From positions 1 to 11,032 of the forward strand of contig MGDB01000039.1 of the NCBI GenBank assembly GCA_001790645.1: a stretch of 11,032 nucleotides of DNA, written 5' to 3'. This stretch comes from Candidatus Schekmanbacteria bacterium GWA2_38_11 (lineage in GTDB: Bacteria; Schekmanbacteria; GWA2-38-11). The notes beneath the pieces are model-generated. The model saw only the letters and a list, made by a program, of their open reading frames with translations, made no database searches and was not told the DNA's origin. This document shows positions 1 through 7,029 of the stretch, in pieces. The position numbers were made by a program, and so were the translations under genes. Numbering within the stretch: the first letter of the stretch is position 1; every line of letters begins with the position of its first letter.

Positions 1-1
1 A

Positions 2-526
2 AAGATTAACAAAAGTGATGTGACAATAGTTCTGGGAGATGGGAAACTCGGTCTCCTGATGGCTCAGGTAATAAGAAACACTGGCTGCAATCTCCATCTC
101 ATTGGCAAGCATCAGGAAAAACTTTCAGTGGCAAAAAGACTGGGAATAAAAACAATCTCAATAAAAGAAACTTTAAAACTTGAAAAGTTTAAGTTCAATA
201 AAGCTGATATTTTAATAGACTGCACAGGTTCTCCAAGGGGACTGGATTTAGCAATGAAGCTTGCAAAGCCTAAAGGAAAAATTATTTTAAAATCTACTTT
301 TGCCTCAAAATCATATCTTAATTTGTCCCCGGTAGTAATTAACGAATTTTCAATTATAGGTTCCCGCTGCGGACCTTTCAAAAAAGCAATAGATGCTCTG
401 AAAAATCGCGAGATAAAAATTTCTCCCTTGATTTATAAAATTTTCCCTCTGAATGAAGGATTAAAAGCCTTGAAGGCATCAGGTGAAAAGAAAGCTTTAA
501 AGGTTTTGATTAAAACAGGGTCTTAA
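2..526 (+). CDS. Zinc-type (MDR) alcohol dehydrogenase family protein, C-terminal part (5' truncated by window edge)
   Basis: The reading frame is open to the window edge, so this is the C-terminal part of a longer gene. A GTG at 20 lies in the middle of the first strand of the nucleotide-binding fold and is not a believable start. Visible are the Rossmann glycine motif GDGKLG soon after the edge, then helix and second strand ending in LIGKHQEKL, where family members discriminate cofactor. LIDCTGSPRGLDLAM follows, as in medium-chain dehydrogenases after strand 4, and the C-terminal tail ends in LNEGLKALKASGEKKALKVLI, the usual end of the family. The N-terminal catalytic domain with the zinc ligands lies outside the window, so zinc dependence and substrate cannot be judged. 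Family members oxidise alcohols or polyols, or reduce the carbonyls, with NAD(P). The stop overlaps the next start by one base (TAATG), so it is probably cotranscribed and translationally coupled with the radical SAM gene. Confidence 0.82.
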   Translation, partial: KINKSDVTIVLGDGKLGLLMAQVIRNTGCNLHLIGKHQEKLSVAKRLGIKTISIKETLKLEKFKFNKADILIDCTGSPRGLDLAMKLAKPKGKIILKSTFASKSYLNLSPVVINEFSIIGSRCGPFKKAIDALKNREIKISPLIYKIFPLNEGLKALKASGEKKALKVLIKTGS

Positions 527-1881
527 TGGAAAAACCTCATATTCTTCTTATTAATCCCTGGATCTATGACTTTGCAGCCCATGACCTGTGGATGAAACCT
601 CTTGGGCTTTTATATATTGCATCTGTCCTCCGGGAAGAGGGGTATAAAATAAGTTTTATAGATTGTCTTGACCGGTACAATACTGAACTCCTTAAATTAC
701 AGAATCTGGAAAGACCTAAGAACAAAAAATACGGCTCCGGACATTTTCTCCGTACCGAGGTCAGGAAGCCTGACATCTTAAAGGACATACCAAGGAGATA
801 CTGCCGCTATGGAATCACAGAAGAAATATTTATTGAGGAGCTAAAAAAGATTTCTCATCCTGACGCAATCCTTGTCACATCAATGATGACATATTGGTAC
901 CCCGGGGTTTTTAGAGCAATTGAACTCCTAAAGGATAAATTTCCAAACACCCCCGTAATCCTTGGCGGAATTTATGCGACTCTCTGCCATGATCATGCTT
1001 TAAATAATTCTGGTGCTGATTTTGTATTTAATGGAAATGATATCAATGGAACACTTGCCCTTATAAATAAACTGACCGGTATAGAGAATCAATTCCGTTA
1101 TTCAATAAGTGAACTCCCTTCACCTGCCTTTGATCTATATCAAAACATAGATTATGCCTGTATATCCACTTCTTTCGGATGTCCCTATCAGTGCACATAC
1201 TGTGCATCTAAACTGCTCTATCCTGATTTCATCCAGAGAAAACCTGAGTCAGTCGTTTCTGAGATAGAGTATTTTTATCAAAAATTAGGTATAAAAAACT
1301 TTGCATTTTATGATGATGCACTACTTGTAAATTCTGATAAGCACATTGAAATAATTTTAGATGAAGTTATTAAACTAAACTTATATCCTTACTTCCATAC
1401 GCCAAACGGAATACATCCACGACTTATAACTGCCTCTTTAGCACAGAAACTGTTTTTGTCAGGATTTAAAACCTTGCGTTTGAGCCTTGAGACAACAAAT
1501 AAAAAACTACAGATAGAAACAGGTAACAAAGTCACAAGCGAGGAGTTTGAAGAAGCTTTAAAAATATTAAAAACTGCTGGATTCGGAAAGGACGGGCTTG
1601 GAGCATATATCTTCATGGGCTATCCTGGCAAGGAGAAGGAAGAAGTAAATGACAGCATAAATTACGTCACCCAAAAAGGAATCAGGCCATTCTTAGTTGA
1701 ATACTCTCCCATTCCAGGGACTTTCGAGTGGAATAGAATGATTGAGAAGGGCATTATAGAAGGAAATATTGATCCTCTTTTCCATAACAACTCTGTCTTT
1801 TTAAGAAAATTTCTCAGTTGGGAAGAGTCTGATTTACAAAAAATCAAAGCTATGGTAAGAAAAGGACAGCATAGTGCATAG
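526..1881 (+). CDS. Radical SAM protein with N-terminal B12-binding-like domain
   Basis: A cytoplasmic iron-sulfur enzyme of the BchE/P-methylase-like radical SAM class, 451 residues, apparently full length. The N-terminal domain (about residues 4-185) has the B12-binding Rossmann pattern: ILLINPW at the first strand, PLGLLYIASVLREEGY, then VTSMMTYWYPGV and VILGGIYATLC. The DxHxxG corrin-ligand motif is not seen after FIDCLDR, as is common in this class, so cobalamin binding cannot be assumed. The radical SAM core begins near residue 210, with the 4Fe-4S ligands C219, C223 and C226 in CPYQCTYC; later barrel features include FYDDALL, RLSLETTNK and FMGYPGKEKEE. The class includes methyltransferases, cyclases and ring-rearranging enzymes, so the reaction is unknown. 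The ATG overlaps the dehydrogenase stop by one base. It is followed after 54 bases by the bilin-reductase-like gene, which suggests a shared pathway. Confidence 0.88.
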   Translation: MEKPHILLINPWIYDFAAHDLWMKPLGLLYIASVLREEGYKISFIDCLDRYNTELLKLQNLERPKNKKYGSGHFLRTEVRKPDILKDIPRRYCRYGITEEIFIEELKKISHPDAILVTSMMTYWYPGVFRAIELLKDKFPNTPVILGGIYATLCHDHALNNSGADFVFNGNDINGTLALINKLTGIENQFRYSISELPSPAFDLYQNIDYACISTSFGCPYQCTYCASKLLYPDFIQRKPESVVSEIEYFYQKLGIKNFAFYDDALLVNSDKHIEIILDEVIKLNLYPYFHTPNGIHPRLITASLAQKLFLSGFKTLRLSLETTNKKLQIETGNKVTSEEFEEALKILKTAGFGKDGLGAYIFMGYPGKEKEEVNDSINYVTQKGIRPFLVEYSPIPGTFEWNRMIEKGIIEGNIDPLFHNNSVFLRKFLSWEESDLQKIKAMVRKGQHSA

Positions 1882-1935
1882 AGTTTAGGGAATAGGTATG
1901 TAGCCCGGTTTGGCATAAGAGAGGATAAGAAACAT

Positions 1936-2631
1936 ATGAAAGAAAGAATTTTAGATTTCAGTGCGATTGTAAAAGAAACTTTAATGGATAAATTTCCTCT
2001 GCAGGAGATTACGCTTCCAGAGGATTTAAGATTTTTTAATTCAAAGAGGCTTCTTGGTTTTGTCTGTGCTGAAAACCACATATTTACTTCAAATAGTAAA
2101 ATAAAAAAACTTGCCTGTTCTTATGTCAACATTGGCGGGATTGCCGGTATCTCTATGGGGATTGTCTACCCCGGAAATGAATCTGACATACCCATACTGA
2201 TTTTTGAAAAAATGGAATTAAACAGAATCATCACTTTTGCATTTATTGATTTTGTTCCTTTGAGCAGAAGAGCTGATTACCAAAAAAAATATATCGAGCC
2301 GTTAAAGCTAATCAATGAAGACCTCGACTTTCTTCCTGGTAAAATAAATTCAACTCCAAGCCCGTTTAATTCCCCTTATCCCTTTTCTGGTTACTTTAAG
2401 CGGCATCATAAATTCTCGGTTGGAGTGGCACTGGAAAGATATCTTGAGCTGTGGGCAAGTTTTTTAGGAAAAGAACCTTTGACCTTTTCTCCTGAATACA
2501 GAGAGGAAATAAACTCAAACAAAGAAAAATTCAAAGAAGAATATCCATCTGCAAGCAGAAGCACTAAAATTCTCAGATTCTTGTTGGGCAAGAATTTCGC
2601 TAAAAGGCTTTGGCAAGAAGTTCTTTTCTGA
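1936..2631 (+). CDS. Divergent ferredoxin-dependent bilin reductase (FDBR)-like protein
   Basis: A soluble protein of 231 residues, within the usual FDBR length of about 230-250, with no signal peptide or membrane segment. The resemblance is clearest at the C-terminus: TKILRFLLGKNFAKRLWQEVLF (residues 210-231) follows the FDBR ending, in which a hydrophobic helix, G, E/N, W/F-A, and a final VLF are typical. The central stretch VYPGNESDIPILIF (77-90) aligns without gaps to the PcyA region around MFPEP..GLPLFGCD, followed by FAFIDFVPLS, matching the family's IADLSP strand. By that alignment, made from memory, PcyA E76, H88 and D105 correspond to S62, M74 and E91, so the usual proton-donor set is altered. 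FDBRs reduce linear tetrapyrroles with ferredoxin electrons; red chlorophyll catabolite reductase shares the fold. I infer fold membership, not bilin activity. The start is set by GAGAGGA about ten bases upstream of ATG. It is probably transcribed with the preceding radical SAM gene. It may instead be an uncharacterised family sharing only the fold. Confidence 0.6.
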   Translation: MKERILDFSAIVKETLMDKFPLQEITLPEDLRFFNSKRLLGFVCAENHIFTSNSKIKKLACSYVNIGGIAGISMGIVYPGNESDIPILIFEKMELNRIITFAFIDFVPLSRRADYQKKYIEPLKLINEDLDFLPGKINSTPSPFNSPYPFSGYFKRHHKFSVGVALERYLELWASFLGKEPLTFSPEYREEINSNKEKFKEEYPSASRSTKILRFLLGKNFAKRLWQEVLF

Positions 2632-2698
2632 TTACCTCTTAAATGGGACCTCTGAAAAACTATTTTATACAAAAAAGTCAACTTTTCAAAAAATCTCT

Positions 2699-3499
2699 TC
2701 AGTGAGTTTCTATACCGCCGCAGACATTTATTACCTGGCCTGTCATATAATCAGCATCATCTGAAACAAGAAACGCAACCACATTTGCAATGTCCTCCGG
2801 CTGCCCTATTCTTCTTTTAGGTAATCTTCCTGACATTATCATAATTTCTGTGAGATTCCTTGCTGACATACCGCTGCTTGTTTCCATATGCTTGTCAAGC
2901 CTTTCAAACATTGGCGTCTCAATAAATCCGGGGCATATGGCATTTACATTTATCCCGTATTCCCCTAAATCATAAGAAGAACATATTGTAAAGGTATTCA
3001 ATGCTGCCTTTGAAGAGGCATAGGCAGAGCACCTGATTGGAGGGGTTTTTGATACTATTGATGAGATATTTACTATTTTCCCCTTTATGGTTTTTTCAAT
3101 CATTGCTTTTGCAACTGCTTTGGTCATTAAAAATACACTTCTCACATTGACATTATAAATCTCGTCCCAGTATTCCTCTTTTATATCAAGAAGGGGTCCA
3201 CCAGCACCCTCAGTACCGGCATTATTTATTAGCATATCAATTTTCCCAAACTTTTCTAAAGTCTTCTTCACAACATTTTCAATATCACTTTTTTTACTTA
3301 CATCACCTTTTATTGCTATCCCTCTTCCACCAAAGCTTTTTATCTCATTGATTGTCTCTTCAACCTTCTCAATCCTCCTTCCAACGGCAGCAATGTATGC
3401 ACCTTCTCTTGCAAGTCCTATAGCAATACCCCTGCCTATTCCTGTCCCTGCACCTGTTACGATAGCTATTTTCCCTTCAAATCGCTTAAGATTTATCAT
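2699..3499 (-). CDS. SDR family NAD(P)-dependent oxidoreductase (FabG-like)
   Basis: A classical short-chain dehydrogenase/reductase of 266 residues, close to the family's usual 245-270. The cofactor-binding motif TGAGTGIG is at residues 15-22, NNAG at 92-95, and the catalytic tetrad N118, S147, Y160 and K164 (YASSK) is intact. The PG turn at 190-191 and the C-terminal MTGQVINVCGG are standard. GRR at 40-42 after the second strand favours NADP(H) over NAD. It should catalyse cytoplasmic reduction of a ketone or oxidation of a secondary alcohol; the substrate cannot be told, and FabG-type 3-oxoacyl reductase, sugar or polyol dehydrogenase roles are all open. It stands alone on the minus strand, convergent with the bilin-reductase-like gene and divergent from the glycosyltransferases. 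AGGAGG lies nine bases before ATG, so translation should be strong. A cysteine (C260) replaces the common aspartate before the terminal GG. Confidence 0.93.
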   Translation of the reverse strand: MINLKRFEGKIAIVTGAGTGIGRGIAIGLAREGAYIAAVGRRIEKVEETINEIKSFGGRGIAIKGDVSKKSDIENVVKKTLEKFGKIDMLINNAGTEGAGGPLLDIKEEYWDEIYNVNVRSVFLMTKAVAKAMIEKTIKGKIVNISSIVSKTPPIRCSAYASSKAALNTFTICSSYDLGEYGINVNAICPGFIETPMFERLDKHMETSSGMSARNLTEIMIMSGRLPKRRIGQPEDIANVVAFLVSDDADYMTGQVINVCGGIETH

Positions 3500-3508
3500 C
3501 TAACCAAA

Positions 3509-3514
3509 CCTCCT
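3509..3514 (-). promoter_or_regulatory. Strong Shine-Dalgarno of the SDR gene
   Basis: The minus strand reads AGGAGG, a perfect anti-16S complement, nine bases upstream of the ATG at 3499. It fixes the start codon and is clearly stronger than the ribosome binding sites of the glycan genes, most of which have weak or no visible Shine-Dalgarno. Confidence 0.85.
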
Positions 3515-3531
3515 ATCTAAAAAGAATTTTC

Positions 3532-3540
3532 AGTATAACA
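3532..3540 (-). promoter_or_regulatory. Extended -10 promoter candidate for the SDR gene
   Basis: The minus strand reads TGTTATACT, that is TGn followed by TATACT, five of six matches to the sigma-70 -10 box. There is no good -35 hexamer 16-18 bases upstream, which fits an extended -10 promoter. It would start transcription near 3525 and give a leader of about 25 bases containing the AGGAGG site. This is a prediction from pattern only. Confidence 0.4.
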
Positions 3541-3624
3541 AAATCAAAGCAAATTTATTTTGCGACCTTATAAAAAAAACATCTGCTTGGCAAGGTAAAA
3601 TCAGAATAAAAATAATAAAAGCTG

Positions 3625-3653
3625 TTGACGATTAGGCAAAAATAAAATATTTT
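3625..3653 (+). promoter_or_regulatory. Sigma-70-type promoter candidate for the glycosyltransferase/ABC exporter operon
   Basis: TTGACG at 3625-3630 matches the -35 consensus at five of six positions. After a 17-base spacer, TATTTT at 3648-3653 matches the -10 box at four of six. Transcription would begin near 3660, about 23 bases before the ATG at 3683. The 183-base divergent region 3500-3682 that holds this candidate is otherwise A/T-rich, and I see no clear operator palindrome in it. Confidence 0.4.
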
Positions 3654-3682
3654 TAAATTTACCTGTTAATCTCTGTAACATT

Positions 3683-4954
3683 ATGACCAAAATAGCTTTT
3701 ATCGATCTGGTCTTCCGCTGGCCTCCAACTGGCGGCTCATCAGTTGATATAAAAAATATTGCATCCGGTCTTCAGAAAAGAGGATTTGATGTAAAATTAT
3801 TCGTCCCTCTTTTTCAGGAGTACTATCCAAGAGGCGTTATTAATGAAGAACTGCCTTTCCCGATAATAAAAATCCCTTTTAACAGGTTCTCTTTTAATTT
3901 CTCAACAGCGACTAAAAGGATTGCAAAAGCTGTTGAAGATTATAAACCTGATTATGTATTTTTCGGAGATGGTTATTATCTTAAGCCTTATATAGTTTCA
4001 CGCCTCGCTAAAAACTTTCCTGTTATCTGGAGGTTTTATGCTTATGAAATATTGTGTATCATGTACAGGCTTTATAAGGAAAATGAACTCTGCAGGAATA
4101 ATTTCCTTTTAGACCAGAAGGAATGCCTCCAATGTCAATTCCCTGATTTGGGAATGTACAAAGAAATATTTAAAATCATTCTTAATTATAAATTAGATGA
4201 TTCTGATTTCCATCACAAGCACGAGTTCTTATTCTCATTAGCTTTTAAATCATCATATGCAGAAATAGTTAAACAGGCACTGAAGGACTCAAAAACCATT
4301 GTCGTTTACAATGAATTTATAAAAGGAATAATAAACAACTATAATCCTGATATCAGGATCATTCTATCAGGGGTTGATACCAAAACCTTCCACCCTAATC
4401 CCAATGGGAATTATAAAAAATCTGATAGAACCACTGTATTCGCCCCTGGAAGAATGGTAGACTTGGTTAAAGGGTTTCCCTTTTTTGAAACAGCTATTAA
4501 ATTACTATCCCTGAAGAGGGATGACTTTAAAGTACTGCTAACCTCCAATGATTCTTTCATTAAATTTCATGGACTCCGTTTAAGAACTGATGATTTTGTC
4601 CTTTTCGACTGGAAGGATCAGGCTTCGCTGCCAGAGATCTATTCCAAATCTGATATCTGTGTGGTACCATCGGTATGGCAGGAACCTTTAGGAATTATGG
4701 CTATTGAAGCAATGTCATCAGGGATACCTGTAATCGCAACAAGGGTTGGAGGACTGCAAAGTGCAATAGAAGACGGGATCACAGGTTTTTTGGTTGACCC
4801 TGGAAATATTACTCAATTAATAGACAGGTTGGAGACCTTAATGGATGACACCAACTTGAGGAAGAAAATGGGAGAAGCTGGCAGAGAAAGAGCTTTAAAG
4901 GAATATGACTGGGACCTTATCATTGAGAATAACTATTTGCCTCTCTTTGTATGA
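3683..4954 (+). CDS. GT-B fold glycosyltransferase, GT4-like (first of tandem pair)
   Basis: A cytoplasmic sugar transferase of 423 residues that should move a sugar from a nucleotide donor to the growing glycan. The N-lobe begins MTKIAFIDLVFRWPPTGGSS with the glycine-rich loop after strand 1. The C-lobe carries R257 and K263 in GRMVDLVKG, which in GT4 enzymes contact the donor diphosphate, and the E-x7-E motif with E334 and E342 in EPLGIMAIE, followed by GIPVIATRVGG and GITGFLVDP. Four cysteines in the N-lobe (C125, C137, C148, C151) form a C-x11-C-x10-C-x2-C pattern shared with the downstream paralogue and resembling one seen in a subset of GT4 enzymes; metal binding is possible but unproven. 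It heads the exporter operon and its stop overlaps the next start by four bases (ATGA). There is no clear Shine-Dalgarno before its ATG. Donor and acceptor are unknown. Confidence 0.88.
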   Translation: MTKIAFIDLVFRWPPTGGSSVDIKNIASGLQKRGFDVKLFVPLFQEYYPRGVINEELPFPIIKIPFNRFSFNFSTATKRIAKAVEDYKPDYVFFGDGYYLKPYIVSRLAKNFPVIWRFYAYEILCIMYRLYKENELCRNNFLLDQKECLQCQFPDLGMYKEIFKIILNYKLDDSDFHHKHEFLFSLAFKSSYAEIVKQALKDSKTIVVYNEFIKGIINNYNPDIRIILSGVDTKTFHPNPNGNYKKSDRTTVFAPGRMVDLVKGFPFFETAIKLLSLKRDDFKVLLTSNDSFIKFHGLRLRTDDFVLFDWKDQASLPEIYSKSDICVVPSVWQEPLGIMAIEAMSSGIPVIATRVGGLQSAIEDGITGFLVDPGNITQLIDRLETLMDDTNLRKKMGEAGRERALKEYDWDLIIENNYLPLFV

Positions 4955-6231
4955 ATAAAATTGCTGCTATAGATCTTACTTTCTGCTGGCCTACCTGGGT
5001 TCCTTCGTCATTTGAGATAAAAGAAATCCTTTGCCGTTTGCAGACCCGGGGATTTAAAGTAAATCTGTTCTTTCCATATTTTACTGAATATTTCCCAAGG
5101 GGTTTAGTAACCTCCAAACTCCCTTTCCCCGCAACCCCTGTCCCCTTTAACAGGTTCACATTCAACATTCATTTTTTAAAAAAAAGAATGAGAAAAGCTG
5201 TTGAGGGTTTTCAACCTGACAGTGTTTTCATTTGGGATGGATATTCGCTAAAGCCTCATCTTGCACTTGATTTGAGTAAAGATTTCCCTGTAATTTTGAA
5301 ATTATGTTCCTATGAAATCCTCTGTCTTAAAACAACTCTGCTTGCTGATGATTTAACAATATGCGATAATACATTTTTAAAAAACCCTCAAAAATGTATT
5401 CAGTGTTATTTTAAGGGAGGATTGTTTAAGGATTTCATGAAAACCTTTTTTAGCCGCAAAGCAGGAAGCCGTTTCCACCAGTTAGCACATGAATTTTTCT
5501 CTTCATTAGCTTTTAAACCATACTATACTGATATAATAAAGAAAAGCTTAAAGAATGTTAAAGCAGTAATAGTCTCAAACAATTTTGCGAAAGGGCTGCT
5601 GGAAGGATATTGCTCTGACATAAAAGTTATTCCCCACGGAGTTGATTCAAAACTATTTAAACCCGGCATGGAAATCAAAAAAAAATACAAAGGAGTTTTT
5701 ATGCCCGAAAGGCTCGATGGACTAAATCAAGGTTTTTTTACTTTTGTCGAAGCAGTCGAATCATTATTATCTTTCAATAATAACGCAAATAATATTAAAA
5801 TACTTTTATTTTCTGATGAATATTTTTCACCGATTCACTCTGAAAGGTTCAGGGGAAATAATTATCTTTTCTTTTTTCCTGCAAGGGATGGCATAGCCCC
5901 TGAACTTTACCAGATGTCAGATATCACTGTCCACCCTCATGTAAGGCCTGAAAGCCAGGGCTTAAGGGCTATCGAGGCAATGGCATGCGGTAAACCGGTG
6001 ATTGCTTCAAAGGTCGGTGTTTTTAAAGACATTGTGGAAGAAGGAAAAACCGGGTTTTTGGTAGAACCAGCCAGTAAGGACAGGTTATTAGAAAAAATGG
6101 ATTTCCTTTTAAAGAATGATGAAATGCGTATGGAAATGGGGAAAAAAGCAAGGATAAAGGTTGAGGCTCAACACGATTGGGATAAAATAATTGAAAGGGA
6201 TTATATCCCCCTTTTACAGAATAACAATTAA
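4951..6231 (+). CDS. GT-B fold glycosyltransferase, GT4-like, divergent paralogue of the preceding gene
   Basis: A protein of 426 residues that aligns almost without gaps to the preceding glycosyltransferase: both have IDL.F.WP near residues 8-14, FPRG at 48-51, PFNRF at 65-69 and YEILC at 121-125, and both place E-x7-E at residues 334 and 342 (here ESQGLRAIE). The four N-lobe cysteines are kept (C125, C138, C149, C152). The diphosphate-contact region has changed: R254 remains in ERLDGLNQG, but the lysine six residues later is glutamine (Q260). The usual EP after the DxxV.P strand is ES. This suggests altered donor binding, or weak or lost activity, after duplication. The ATG overlaps the upstream stop by four bases and the permease gene begins two bases after its stop, so translation is probably coupled through the whole group. 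Its role is presumably another step in the same glycan. Confidence 0.86.
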   Translation: MNKIAAIDLTFCWPTWVPSSFEIKEILCRLQTRGFKVNLFFPYFTEYFPRGLVTSKLPFPATPVPFNRFTFNIHFLKKRMRKAVEGFQPDSVFIWDGYSLKPHLALDLSKDFPVILKLCSYEILCLKTTLLADDLTICDNTFLKNPQKCIQCYFKGGLFKDFMKTFFSRKAGSRFHQLAHEFFSSLAFKPYYTDIIKKSLKNVKAVIVSNNFAKGLLEGYCSDIKVIPHGVDSKLFKPGMEIKKKYKGVFMPERLDGLNQGFFTFVEAVESLLSFNNNANNIKILLFSDEYFSPIHSERFRGNNYLFFFPARDGIAPELYQMSDITVHPHVRPESQGLRAIEAMACGKPVIASKVGVFKDIVEEGKTGFLVEPASKDRLLEKMDFLLKNDEMRMEMGKKARIKVEAQHDWDKIIERDYIPLLQNNN

Positions 6232-6233
6232 AG

Positions 6234-7019
6234 ATGTTTAACTCAATTAGGCCCAGATCAAAAATTCACTATATCGAATTAGCTTATACTTTAGCAAAAA
6301 AAGACCTTAAGGTAAGATACAAAACCGCAAGTCTTGGTTTTGTGTGGGCAATTCTTAATCCCCTTTTGATGATGGTAGTGCTGACAGCCATATTTTCAAT
6401 GTTTATCCGGATTAAGACAGACGTTCCATATTCTATCTTTGTCCTGACAGGCTTAATTCCCTGGACATTCTTTAATCTATCCCTTTCTTCTTGCACAAAC
6501 TCAATAATTGATAACTCAAATCTGATTAAAAAAGTTTATTTCCCCAGAGAAATAATCCCGATCTCAATTGTCTTTGCAAATTTCATAAACTTTTCTCTAT
6601 CAATTATAATTTTATTTTTATTCCTGTTCCTCTTCAGCATAAAAATAACTTACTTACTTCTATTTCTTCCTGCTATCATAGCTGTCCAGTTAATATTCAC
6701 TATTGGAATTTCCCTGCTTACTTCAAGTCTGAATGTATATTACCGGGATATAAGATATATCGTAGAAGCAACGCTTTTAATGTGGTTTTATATTACACCT
6801 GTCTTTTATCCAGTAACTATGGTCCCGGAAAGGTTCAAGGCTTATTATTTTCTCAATCCTATGGCAGGCATTATATCCTCTTACAGGGATACACTCCTGA
6901 GTGGCAAAGTCCCGGATATCTACATATTAGCTGAAACCGCTTCTTTATCTTTAATCATATTATTCATAGGATATTGTGTTTTTAAAAAGATTGAACCCGT
7001 TTTTGCTGATCTCATTTGA
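6234..7019 (+). CDS. wzm: ABC-2 type polysaccharide export permease (Wzm-like)
   Basis: An inner-membrane protein of 261 residues, the usual size for the permease of O-antigen, teichoic acid or capsule ABC exporters. A cytoplasmic amphipathic N-terminus with KKDLKVRYKTASLGFVW (22-38) carries the family's hallmark basic/aromatic stretch, followed by six hydrophobic spans at about 36-58, 66-88, 105-136, 138-165, 177-193 and 231-251. LNVYYRDIRYIVEA (166-179) and LNPMAGIISSYRD (207-219) are also characteristic. Two copies with two ATPase subunits would form the channel that moves a lipid-linked glycan from the cytoplasmic to the periplasmic face. The start lies two bases after the upstream stop, and the ATPase gene follows ten bases downstream. 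The family assignment is firm; the exported polymer is not known. Confidence 0.93.
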   Translation: MFNSIRPRSKIHYIELAYTLAKKDLKVRYKTASLGFVWAILNPLLMMVVLTAIFSMFIRIKTDVPYSIFVLTGLIPWTFFNLSLSSCTNSIIDNSNLIKKVYFPREIIPISIVFANFINFSLSIIILFLFLFLFSIKITYLLLFLPAIIAVQLIFTIGISLLTSSLNVYYRDIRYIVEATLLMWFYITPVFYPVTMVPERFKAYYFLNPMAGIISSYRDTLLSGKVPDIYILAETASLSLIILFIGYCVFKKIEPVFADLI

Positions 7020-7029
7020 ATGAAACATT

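Noticed and set aside
20..22. GTG at 20 as the true start of the dehydrogenase gene
   Set aside because: The frame is open to the window edge, and this codon sits inside the first Rossmann strand right before GDGKLG, so the gene is truncated by the window rather than starting here.
1882..1935. Possible terminator or riboswitch in the gap before the FDBR-like gene
   Set aside because: Only a three-base GCC/GGC pairing is visible around CGGTTT and there is no T tract; the 54 bases are too short for a B12 riboswitch.
2660..2690. Possible bidirectional terminator between the convergent FDBR-like and SDR genes (AAAAG-TCAA-CTTTT)
   Set aside because: The stem is only five A/T-rich pairs with one G-C pair. 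A run of six T follows on the minus strand only, and it overlaps the stem arm. Too weak to call.
7020..7022. ATG at 7020 as the start of the ABC ATPase gene
   Set aside because: It is out of frame with the ATPase and reaches a stop after seven codons; the ATG at 7030 opens the conserved fold.
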